Assembly: GCA_002633005.1 (NCBI GenBank)
Contig: NMRA01000557.1
Location: 83,513-147,512 of the forward strand
Source of the DNA: Phoronis australis
Lineage: Eukaryota > Phoronida > Phoronidae
Length of the DNA stretch: 64,000 nucleotides
Reading direction: 5' to 3'
This document shows, piece by piece, positions 11,531-23,800 of the stretch. A program made the translations under genes and the position numbers. Every line of letters starts with the position of its first letter. The stretch's first letter is position 1. The notes beneath the pieces are model-generated. The model saw nothing but the letters and a program-made list of their open reading frames with translations. It ran no database searches and was not told the DNA's origin.

Positions 11531-12810
11531 CGATGTATCCTAGGACCTATTTGCATCTCTTGTAACTTTCGAAATAAACGTCCCAATGTCTGAACGCTTG
11601 AAACCCGAAGTACTAATATCAAATAAATGCCCATGGGCATGAGCGTTTCATCGGGTGGGCCTTTCTGCGGAAATTCCCAGTATAAAAGACGGCAGTGTGC
11701 TTATTGCAGGTAGAAAGACGGTAGGTGTTGAGGTCGGAACTAGGGGTCTTTAGGAGGTCTATTGAACATCGCACGAGTTCCGCAAGACTTTGTTGTGAAA
11801 GAAAAGCATCCCCGCAATTTCTGGTACTGTACACTTTTCGCGAATGCGGTCACTTTCTCAATGTGAGTGCCCCCTTGGTCATTCCTTGTATAGACAAAAC
11901 TTGTTAGAGTGTATCTTCAAACGGACTCGCGACCAGACCACGGCGCCCGCCACAATAGCAATTCTTCGGAAAAAGAATTTTTTTCAAAAATATTACATGT
12001 ACATGTACACTGTATGATATTGCGCAAGATAACTTTACTATACATCAGTTACAAACGTGTGGAGTGTAATAGAATGACACGGCATGACAGATGAGGTAAA
12101 AACGTTGCACGTCAATTCGCCTGAATATCAGGGTTGCGGCACCGCAGTATTTCCCCTAATCAAATCAAAATGTATCTTAGAGTAAACGAAGAAGCTAGTT
12201 ACCTAAAGTTATCAGCAAAGAACTGCTCTTTCAGCGGTGAATCCATCTAACATGCTTGGCTACTTCAGAAGTGTCGACGGAAGCGCACGCACAATTAATC
12301 CCCGCGCGTTTTGCTGTTGAGCCACGAATACTCAGCAATTCACAATGCAAAAAATTATATTTTCAGAGTGAACCCCCCTCAATTTTTTCGAAGTTGGTTT
12401 ACTTGAGGTTTACACACGCTAGCGATGCCGTTTTTGTTTTGCTGGAGACGTTTTTGTTTTTTTTTTTTATTTTTGGGTCCTGGCCNCCCCTGAACCCCCC
12501 CCCCCCGTAGATCCGCCTCTGTAAGCATGTGTTACATTTGAATACACTGTACTACGGAAAACCCTAAATCAAAGTGTAATCTTTTCCCAGAGGCCTCCTA
12601 CAAGTATTTCCGTATAAATTGTGTTACTACGATGGATTCTTATCATGATGAAACTCAAGTTGGATAGCCTCACCTCCTTTAGCCAGCCAGCTAGCTGTAT
12701 GAAGACTATCGTCAAAATGGTGGGAGATGGTGATAGCTTGGCAGCAGCAAAATTACTTCTGAAATTCGGTTTTTCGATATCACAATTCTACAAACTTATA
12801 ACGATGTCAA
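11531..12810. other. Spacer with a partial GTGGCGGA-type MITE end
   Basis: No gene seen. Positions about 12465-12525 (T run, TGGGTCCTGG, C runs, GTAGATCCGCCTCTGTAAG) look like the right end of the hAT-type MITE family. One N at 12485 lies inside it. Confidence 0.45.
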
Positions 12811-13136
12811 GCCAGTTCCGATATTTTTTGTGACGTGTCCGCAACCTCGTGAAAAAACAATAGTTGATCGAAGAATCGGCGAAAAAAAAGAGACTGGCCA
12901 ATAGGTGACGCAATATTTCATGGCGCCGAAAGCCGTGGCTAAAGATCGCTCCACAACTTTAGCAGCAGAATAACAGTAGAACGCCATTTTTTTCAACACT
13001 GTTAAATATTTTAGTTTATTCAAGGAAGACTGTAGTTATTAATGACACTAATTGTGTGTCAGATTTTATCTTACCACTATTTTACCCACATCGGTGCAAA
13101 GCTGTATATTTATATACAGCTTTGTACCAAGGCTAC
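12811..13136 (+). repeat. Dispersed ~325 bp repeat, copy 1 (pair with 35723-36048)
   Basis: Begins GCCAGTTCCGATA and ends CCAAGGCTACAT; the same sequence, about 80 percent alike by eye, recurs directly at 35723-36048. Shared landmarks include GGCCAATAGGTGACGCAATA and TTTACCCACATCGG. Near its right end, 13097-13124 is a 28 bp almost perfect palindrome (CAAAGCTGTATATT / TATATACAGCTTTG) that is not kept in copy 2. Non-coding. Confidence 0.85.
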
Positions 13137-13221
13137 ATCCCCTTATGGCACACTCAGGCAAAGGGGCGGATGATACCCCTTACCCGTGACCTATTAACAG
13201 CTAACTAAATCCTTTCCTTAA

Positions 13222-13440
13222 AGAGGCATGGAAAGCGAAATCTCGTCAAAAATAGTTGATACATTTACTAACGAAAGTACCTTCTAGCAACGTCTACTAC
13301 ACGGTTATTCACTTTCCCCTGTGAGGAAATTTCCAGAAAAAATCACAAAATTCACGATTTATTAAACACGTGCTAACATTTCGTAAATGCGCGCACGCAT
13401 TCAAAGGCATTCGACTGACAAACGGTAGATTATCACGTGT
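13222..13440 (+). mobile_element. TTAA MITE, truncated copy
   Basis: TTAA at 13218-13221 is followed by AGAGGCATGGAAAGCG and then by sequence collinear with the left half of the 47074-47623 element (ATTCACTTTCCCCTGTGAGG and TTTCCAGAAAAAATCACAAA). Similarity fades after about 13440 and no right terminus was found. Confidence 0.6.
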
Positions 13441-14711
13441 GATCGCACTCAGAATCTGAGGTCGACAGCCCAGTATGAGGCACGTCAGTGAAGCAAACAA
13501 CTTATTATCAAATTATCCCAAGTGCATTTTAGTTGTTTGTGTAACGCCAAACTGCATCTTTTTGCGTTTTTTTAAGTTAGTCACCGGTCTCCTGTCACAC
13601 GCCCATGATAATGGATTAGTGAGTGAGTTCTTACACCGCGAAAAGCTCTCACTCCAGGGATTTTATTTTCATAGTATTTACCCTTGCAGTACAGACGCGA
13701 CTGAAATTCACGGTCCAGTATGCCCTAAACCCACGGACTTCGATGGCTCTAACTTCGAAATCATATTGTGGTTACGATTTCCACGAACTAAGACGGTGAC
13801 ATCACCACTGTTGAGGCTACAGCAAAGTAGCCTTGCGCATTCCGTTTTCAGTGTATCGGTGACGTTAAAATCTGGGCTAAGAGTTACATGTATACACGTA
13901 GTCCCCTATCAGTTGGTTGTTCACGTTGTTCCAAAAATAAATATTTTCTGTCAACAACATATTGACAAATTATGCAAAATAAAAGAATTGTGAACGGCAA
14001 GATGTGAATACGTGGTGAAGAGGTATTTGTCTCTACGCGGCATATGTGCGTGAAACTTTGGTAAAGCGATTGCGATGGCAAAAAAATGATAGAAAATACA
14101 CAAAGGTGCACTTTTGAGAAGCAAAGCGTCTGGTGATCTTGATAGCGTACATGTATGATCTGGCCACCTCAGGTAGTAAGTGACGCTGAATGAGAAGTGG
14201 TAACTACATGTTTCGTGCGAAAATAAAAAAATCATGCTTGTATTGCCAGCCACCCCCCTCCCCGAATTTTGCACATTCTAATGAGTCACCACTCGAAACC
14301 GGCCCGAGTTCTCTCAAAGAGTTACAGCTATAAAAGTATTCTCAAATTATTCCTTACGGTACTCGAGTAAGAAGCGACATTTGGGCTTGTAAGGCCGATT
14401 GACAGTTGGTCATTGCTTGAGTTTATGCTCGTCACCCATAAACTGACATGAGTATCAAACCAATTTGTAGAATTCTAAGGAACTATTGACTGCTTCCAAA
14501 AACAAAAGTCACATTTACTTTTGAATTTGAAATATCTTTTGTCCATTTTCACACCGATAAGTGGATTAAGTTAACTGACACTTAGTGTTTATGGTGTACA
14601 AATAGCAGCGTTAAATAAACGTACTCGATACATTTCCCAGCCTTTATTAGGGCACTTCCAGTTGACTCAGTGCAGAGGCCAGGAATACAGGTTCTTCCTC
14701 CATTGTTTCAG

Positions 14712-14807
14712 AACTACTTAGTGCCAACGAAATTGACGCAACACGACTGATGGCTCATGGTCACACCGAGCTCAAGCTGGTCATACGCTGGGCCCGTCAA
14801 GTGCCAG
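14712..14807 (+). CDS. Nuclear receptor exon: helix 3 region
   Basis: Acceptor TTGTTTCAG at 14703-14711; donor CCAG|GTAAAA. The exon starts with 2 bases completing a codon (probably Glu) and reads LLSANEIDATRLMAHGHTEL, then KLVIRWARQVP, ending one base into Gly. The WAR-VPGF motif is the start of the ligand-binding domain signature. Confidence 0.85.
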
Positions 14808-17800
14808 GTAAAACTACCAGTAATGACCGCGGTCAGGCGCACAAATTAACCCAATTTCGCCTTTTATTTGCTTTGCTTTAAACTGTCGATCTCCAACTGC
14901 AATGGCCAGGAAATTTAAAGGTGATGTGTACGAGACGTGAGCCTCAATGGGGCAGATGGTAGTTGTAGAAGCAAGACTCTTACAAAGGAAACTAATCTCC
15001 CCATGAGATTTGCGTACATGTATAATTCGCGGTGACACGCCGCGATGTCTTGCGTATTTGTGTGGATGTCGCATCTATGCACGCCTGTTAAATACGTACT
15101 TGTAGCATCCTTATAGCAAAACACTCCTGTGCTGCCGATGTGCTTTCTGTTTTCAATCTATCGAGAGCTACTTTTAAAAATTTATTTACAGTGTATTAGC
15201 GCCACCTTTTGAAATATCAAGTCACCCAGTCTTAACATCAAGAAAATAATGGAGTGGTCTTTGTTTAACTTTCCAGCTAAAATATGAGCGCCAACAGAAT
15301 TCGTTTTTATTGTTTCAACTAAACTCATTGTTACGGGCAAATAACAAACTCAAAGTTTTGAGAAGTTTAAGTTATGTCATGTCATTTCAGTGGCCGCCCG
15401 CAAGACCGAGAGTTGGACTTTGTTAATTGAAGTTTATTTTCCACGCAATACCCTAAATCCGTTTGTGTTCCGCACACTGTGTGATTCTGTAGTCATATGT
15501 ATTCGTCAAGCTCGATCAGTGTGCCAGAAGATGAGGACTAGAGACAATTGCATCGTGTAGCAGTTCTATATCCATAATTTTTGGCTTACATTTCAGGATT
15601 TTGTGACTTGGACTCGAACGACCAGATGAGACTGATCAAAAACAACAGCATGGAATTACTCGCATTCCGACTGGTATTCAGGTAATGTTGCTTGTATTTG
15701 TTGATGACGTCAACTGAAATTCTCGCATTAAGTTGATCTCTCTTGGCGATCATATTTTTCACCAAATCGTTGCGCTCGCTTGGCACTCAGTCGACATTAA
15801 AACGCGGGTCACTGCGTACGATTTGTATGCAATCTGCTGCCGTTGCAGGATGATGTACATGTACATGTATAACGATAGTGTGGCATTCTTCATCAAATAT
15901 TTTATACCGGGAAGCTTGTATAGGAGAGCTTGCTTCCTTTAAAAGACACGTTTGTTCCAAAAAGTGTCGTCCATTTTGTAGCCTTTGTCTTGTGAGCGGG
16001 AAACGCCGCGCAGTGAGTTAAAAGAAACGGTGTCATAATTTTACACGGGTGAATTGTTCACCCATAAGGGCATTCCTCACTAGGTACAGTGTATGGCCTG
16101 AAATAAAACTGATGATTAACGCTAATAAAGTCCAAAAGGTTGGTTTTCATGCCCGTAGCCGAGACAGGTGCAACTGGCGCGAGTGTCGCACACTCTTCAT
16201 TCAGCGTCAGTTGAGCTCCTCAAGCAACCGCTCTACGGAAGTTCAACTCCACCTGAGCCTGACCCCAGATAATAGTGTTTCAAAATTACTGAAAGTGTAC
16301 TTTCTGTCTTTCTTCCTTACTTTGATGAAAGTAAGATAATGAACACAATGTTATATGCATATACATATACATGTACATTTATGTATGTAGTCAGTAAGAA
16401 TTCCTTATTTGATTTACATTGTCAGTACATCTTAGGAATTTTCGCTCTATGGAGAAAATCATTAATCATAAACAGAAGTTTCAAAACGACTGAGTTAAGC
16501 AGTACAGGTTCACGATTTCAGCAACATGGATTAAGGGTCACATTTCAAACGATTGTTTAAGGCCACTTCCAGGGTACAAATATTAGACGGACATGGCATG
16601 AGTACATGTATAAATGTATGCCTGCACCAGTGTAAACCCCTGAAACTATTTTGAAACTGTCTTATCACAGGGGAATTTTCCCTCTTAACCTAAAGTGGAT
16701 ATTATGAAGCAAGGGAAAACGATGTCTATAACCTTTCCATACCTCCCCAAAAACATCATTCAAGCCGTCACCTACTACATGTACATGTACGTACATGGAC
16801 GAGGAACGTCACGATTTTCACAGAGTTGGCCAAGCTACACAAGATTGGTCAGAAATGATCTCTTATTTCTTCTTGCTGGCTAAAACAAGATGTAATTGAT
16901 ATCGTGAAAGTTCATCATTTCTTAACTAACGTGATTGCTCTGAAACAGAAAATTAAAACTCCCTGTTTAATCCTTTCATTTTGTAACTGCCGTTTTCGAA
17001 TGTCCTTTCTATATGTTCCTTAAAAACACCGTGGTCTTAAATCTTTTGCTGAAAAATCCTAAAACATAGCCACATTATTTATCGTGTTATACTGAACACA
17101 ATGGCGATAAGGGGGACGGGTGGTGGTGTAAAGCACATGGTCCGCCTGTAACAAGCTCGCACTCGCTCGTTTCCACAGCAACACGATTTCTAGGCCTATA
17201 CAACCTGTATATCAGTCTGGTGGCGGTGCAGCTCGAAAAGACCGCCACATCCCACAGTCTTTTGAGTAGACTTATAAGTACATGTATAATAGTCGGGTGG
17301 CAAAATTTTGATAAATCAGTGAAACCTTAATACAACGTAAACGTTTTGTTATGAATGCATACATGATATCTACTTTGAAATCTATGATATCTGCAGGAAA
17401 CTGTCACCTAACACCCAGTGTGTGGGTTTTTACTGACACAATCGTCTGCGCGCAGCGTTCCTCGAATTTCCCTCGTAATATTTTCTCTTCACGATACAGC
17501 CTTCACCTCAAGTTCTGTGTATTAGCATAGTTCCCGCCGCTTCTTTGCGGTGCTGTGATCATCATGGGGGAATATTTCTATTACAATTTCCATTCCAGAA
17601 GCTTGAAAGCCAAGAAGTGCATCGGAGTTGAAACGACACACTCCTACACTTAACGTTTCTACTTTTATACTTCCGGATCGATGAATCTTAAGTTTTAGGC
17701 GAAATTTAAATATTACCTGAAACGCGGATACTGTGTGCTGCCTCTCCAATAGCTCTCATCAGCTAGAATGCATCCTCATCGATTAGTTCGACCCCTAATT

Positions 17801-20800
17801 TAGAATCATCTCGGATCATTTGCCAGTTCCCCGACTTCATCACTTGCAGTGCCACCTGGTGTCTTGTTGCAACCATAGCCACGACGAGGCCACTTCAGTC
17901 TTGCGTTTAGCAAGCGATTCGAATTGTGTCGAGACATCAATAATAAACAATCTGTTTTCCATTTTTTGTTTTGTTGGCGATGTAGCTTGAGAAATGCTCG
18001 TCAAAAATGATTTCCGCAAGCGCGTCGTTCGATACCACAATCTTGCGAAGCGCTTCGTAGCGCTTCCCTAATTATTTAACGCATGGCAGCTGATCTCACC
18101 ACTGTCTGCGTCTTCATCCCGAGAACTTCTACAGGCTACTGAGGTATCATCTGACTCATCATGTGGTCGGCAGCACCAAAGTTGAAGAGTGTCCCGCGCC
18201 AACTGTGCTGACGATGAGTCTCATGACACCTGTGGCCTACCGAAGTCCTCGAGATGAGGACGTAACGTAGCTAACTCAGTCCGTAAGTCCAGTATTTGAT
18301 TCATTTTATATTGTCTACTTAACTGGATGACTGACAGTGTTCATCGTATAGTTTTTTTACAGCGTCGACAGTTCGCTCTTTGAGAAACGTTTTTGTTAAT
18401 TACTTGATCAATTATGAAATCAAGATTAATTTGCCAGAGAAGGCCACTAGAATGGCATCGTAAAAATTTTAAAACACGAATTTTGAATTGGGAATTTCAA
18501 GGACAAGAATATTTAGTGCCGACGCTACCGTAACGGCTACGACGCGATCGTGTAGATTCTTAGGCTGGTAGGTTCACAAGAAAATAGACTGCGTGTATAA
18601 TGCCGCTCAAGTGGCTGCTTTTTTGGTCATCTCAACTGGATTGGTCTCCCAGAACGTTTTTTTTTTGTCCCGGAGACCCGAGATTTGTCATTTTCTAAAC
18701 TGATCTCGGATGGTACAGTTGACATCCCAGGGAAGTCCTGCTACCAAATAGTTGTGCGAATCATTATGACCGGTCTTTAAAGTGAATCTTTTTAAGGCCT
18801 TCGGTACATACATGTACATGTATGTGTACATGTATGACAAGTCACAAAAAGATACACTGTGATAGTAGCAAATCATGTCAAATAAAATGTTTGTCATTTA
18901 AGAACATGATTCTTCTTTCTACCTCGCCAAGCATATTGCACATATCTGGAGAGTTTTATCATTTGCGTCAAACAGAGAAAGTAAGATTATGCGCAGATTT
19001 TAAACCTCGTAAATCGTGATATAAAAACAGTTCGCAATAAAATGAACTATGTCTTCAATTACAGTGATAATAAATCTTGCAAATCGCAGTTTCTCAATTC
19101 GCAATTTATTTGATCTCTACCTGCTTCAATTCCCAAGAAATGGTTAGAACGTCTAATTTCAGATACGTATATCTATGATGTGCATATTCTATCGTTTCAA
19201 AGTAATTTACCATGTAGAAAATTTTAAAAATTAGAAAAATGAGTTTACTTACGAAACAGTCAGTTTTACATTCCCATTCCTGCAAAGCACACTCTTATAT
19301 TTGTTTATTGGTTGAAACGCGAACAAATCCATGTTTGTAAAAGAATGTTCAATGTGAGTCGCCCATCTCGTTTCTCATGCTCATCGTATGTTTTCAAGAG
19401 TCCTTAAAATTGTTTGGGAGTCTGTTCTCTACATGTAACATCTCTACTGTTGGCATATCTTATGTTCAGCTTAGTATGCTGTTGTGACTCAAAAGTGTAC
19501 ATGGTAACCAAAGCACCAACTGTACGCTTCACGGGAAGGTCATCTTAAGTGCTTGAGAATGGTTGACTACTTATGACGTGACTTTGCCATAAAACCTAGA
19601 ATTGATGACGTTGGTCTACTGAGGCTTCTTAGTCAGAGGTCAAGTACATTTTTTCTGGCAAACAAACACTCGTCCTGTGTTTTAGCCAATCTGTAGGCCT
19701 ACAGAAGTACCAATGGTCAAGGATGCGTTTAATTTTAGGTCAATGCAGCTGCGACACAAGATTAAGTTTGCCAACAATATTGTCGTATCGCACGAGGAAG
19801 TGATGCAGATGGGCTGCGACGAGAATCTTCTTACTTACCTGGTGGAATACATAAAGAGAATGCAGAGGGTTTGGCTGGATCACACCGAGTTTTGCATCCT
19901 TAACGCAATGATTCTAATGCACTCAGGTACATGTAACTCGTTCAGCCTAAGGATATTACTTGTAAATAACTTGTTCACAACAATCGTCCGATTTTAAGAT
20001 ATTCCGCGTATACAAAGCAAAATACTTGCACAGCCCCAGAAATCGCGTCCACAATATATCCAGGTTCTCATTCACTACCCTGCATACAGTCATAGAAACC
20101 GCGCTCAGAGGAGTAGGAGGCGCTTGTGTCGAATGCTCCATTGTCAGCCAGTGAAGTCAGGATTCGAACCCAGGTCTCCCAAACAGGAGTCCAGGGCTCA
20201 AACTACTCATCCACACCGTCTCCACTTACTTTATCTTTCTCGGGGAATTAGAAAACAAAATACATAATATGTAGTGACAAAAAATGGCAGAACCACCTTC
20301 AACCGCGTGGAATTTTGTTTACTCAGCTTATAAGTTCAAATTTTGCAGTGCTGTCACTCAAATCGAATTTCCCTTCACACATATACATATAATAAGCGTG
20401 ACTAGTTGCAGAAGGAAGACATCGAAGCCAACACAGATTGTGAGATGCAGATTTCTTTTTGACATTGCGTGCATACTGAACACAGTGGCGGATCTAGGAT
20501 ACCATAACGGGGGGCCCAACATGTTGCCTCGGACAGGGGCAAAGCGCGATGGTATGCTCAGGCGCCCGAAAAGTCGACGGGGGTCGGCTATACGACCCTG
20601 GCGCCCCAAAATCTATCGGAGGACCAAAAAACCCAAAACGATTCTGCCTGGGCCCCCCCCCCCCCTCCCCCCCTTCCTCGTCCGCTGCCATTCCTAGTTG
20701 GTAAACAACTCCATATTTCCGCACGCTTCACGCTGTTACTGTTTAATTTTGCTCGCACCACCCGGGAGGCAGGCACCCTGGGCCCGCCCCTGAATCCGCT

Positions 20801-23800
20801 TATGTAATACTGAACTATTTTGAAGAACTCTCTTGCTGTTGTCAAAGAAGCACTAGTTACGACTGCACCAAGTCACCGCATATACAGTGTACTTACACTG
20901 AGAACTAAAGTACACTGCTGTTACAGGAAATTTAGTTAATATTCTGCTCTTAAACAGAGCTGAAGGCCCGCTGGAGGGCTTTTCACCACTTGGTGAAATG
21001 GATATAAAACACAAGAATGGGAGGAAAAATCTTGTATAGTGCCTTAGTACTAACCAAGTCAAATTCCCTTGACACACAAACAGTCCTACTTTGTATATTT
21101 CGCCTCTTTTTACCTTCCTTGAACAAACGTCTGCCACCTTTTACTCTTAGTTTTTGACCTAACTTTTGTTGTGATTACTGTCAAAAAACAAAAATGATGT
21201 GGCCACTATCAACAAACGGCCCAGAAATACAAGAAGCAAAGAAATGAACATTGAAGATTCATTGAAGAAAATAATCTCCTGGGAAGTTCCTTCTTGGAAA
21301 ATTGGATGGCATGAATACAGAGGTCAGTCGACCGAATTTTAAGAGAAAAAAATCACTATAAACACGGACAGGCAATGTCTCATCCCGCCAAACCCTCCAA
21401 GTCAAACGAAAGCAACGAAATGCTAACCCACAAGAAGAAAATCAACCCAAAGGGGAAAAGGGTCACAGAAACTGATCATCCACGAGCCTCATAAACAACA
21501 AAAGATGGAACTGGGGTTAAACTATTAAAAACTTCGCCACCCCAAACTGGAACCCAACTAGTGAGTCTGGGTTTTAGCTCGCGGCACAGCTTGCTGGCAT
21601 TGATATTCTCTCCAAAATCATGTTGACTATGTTCACCAAGGTAACATAACACGGCAAAAGCAAACAACCAAAATCTTTGCAAATTAACCGGTATGACAAC
21701 GGCTCGTGAAATCAGGATTCTTCCCCAAGATATAGTTAACTCAACGCAAGAGCCCTTGAGTAATTACTCTAGTTCCGATATCAAAAAATAAAGCTTTACC
21801 CCGCAGTAAATGCAACCTATCCTCGACTTCAGCTACAATAAAAGCCTGGTCAGGTGAAAGGACAAAACATGCAACATTTCCTCAAGTTCCACCGTCTACT
21901 TCCAGTCACCGACAGTTTCTATCGCTTTCTTCTGGTTCTGTGATCAACGAAGGAATTATTTCCGTCACAGTTTCCATTACAGAATTTAAAATACGAACGT
22001 TGACCTAGAAAACTAAGAAATTCATCGATGCTTAACCGACACATCGCAGCAAATAAGTTAGTTTTCAGATTTTGTATTGGCCCGGCGGATGGATCGAGTG
22101 TAAGCCAGTGTCGGTAGAACGTTTAATGATTGTTGCATGGATCATGACAACAAGATAATGACTTGAATTCTCGATATGATATGACAGTAGTTTCCCTATG
22201 TATGTGGGATAGCCTGTACATGTACGTATTATAGACCAAAGCTCCGAAATGTCACGCTATTAATTTACCCTTCTGAGCTAAGTCAGCGAAGTGAAGTGCT
22301 GTGCATTCATTCAGCTATTTATTTTTTTATGACAGCGTTGCAACACACTATGCATAGTAAAAGTTTCTTTCAAATCCGAATGACAAATGATGTAGGCCTA
22401 CTAGTTTTAATGCACGTCCGCCAGTGTACACCTGTGCCTCAGAGTCGCGCAGCATTGTGGTTAAAGGAGAATGCCACCCAAAAAACACCTACAGTATTTT
22501 GTATCAATTAAGATCGAGTAGTTCTACTCGCTAACGGCACGTTCGGTTGCGTTACCTGACACCTGACGGCAGACGGAGGTGTTGAAATTATCCAATGAGG
22601 TCATTGGTTTCACACTTGGTCTGTTCAGCAGTTCACAACACGGGTTACTGGTGACAGCTTATCGCTTGAATTCATCGTTTAACACCAATAAATCATCAAA
22701 GTTCGATGTAAAACCCTTAAAAATAAACCGAGTTCTTATTAAAACGTGTTGTGTTATTTTGCTGTAACGGATTTATTGGTATTTGGACACACCGTAGCTT
22801 ACAAAGTTCGGCAGGCCAATTAACCAAGGTCCGTAGCAGGAGTTTGGGGTCTGTTCGGAGATAAATTCGAGGTATTCTGCCGTGAAATACAGACATGAGA
22901 ACCTAGACCTGTGTTGTTTAGACTTGTGTTTTTTGAGTTCTAAACACACATCCCGGCCAGTGGCTTGGAACCCGATCAGGCCCGTCGCGGTCAGACTGAC
23001 TCACCGTTACCCCGGCCAGTGGCTCGGAACCTGATCAGACCCGTCGCGGCCGCCGGGACTAGCACGAATATAAACCAGCTTGAGTTGGAAACTAAGCCTC
23101 CAGTCACGAAAAGACTATAATAGTGAGCCAAAGAAATAATGTGCACGTAATTATTCATGTGAATTAGCCACGAAACTGAAAGTCTACTTACTTGTCGGGG
23201 GCCTCGAAGTCGGGTTCCCCTTCCAAAGACCGTCAGGGCAAAGGTTGTACAGTAACATTGATTTGAATAATGTATTTGTATTTCTAAATAAAGATTCCCC
23301 TAACATGTGACCATAGCATATAAAATCGAGTAATTGTTTCACGACAGCTTTCTGTCAGCAAACACTGAATTAGCATGCGCTCACATGGCCTCGGTGCCCG
23401 GTCAATTACTTTTATTGCCGGCATCAAAAGCCGGTAACGCAGTGGTTTATTCATTGCTGGCTTAACATTTGCACTCACGAATGCTCCAAAGGCAATACGA
23501 ATTGTATCTAATGAGACATACTTTGTTTCAGTTTTACATAAGCATTAGTTATGATGAGAATAATTCATTTTGAAACAGAACGCAGAATAATAAACGTCTA
23601 CATGGCAACTCGCCCGGCGCGGCTAATCCGGACTTAGTCAAGAGCTCATCCGACGAAGACTTCACGGGTCGGATAGCAGAAATCACTGTCGACGAAATGA
23701 CGGCCACAGACACGGAGCTGTTTCACGGCCTCGTACTTGCTATTAACAGCGTACCTAAGCATTTCGGGCTCTCGAGGAAGTCGAAAAACGATATAACCGC

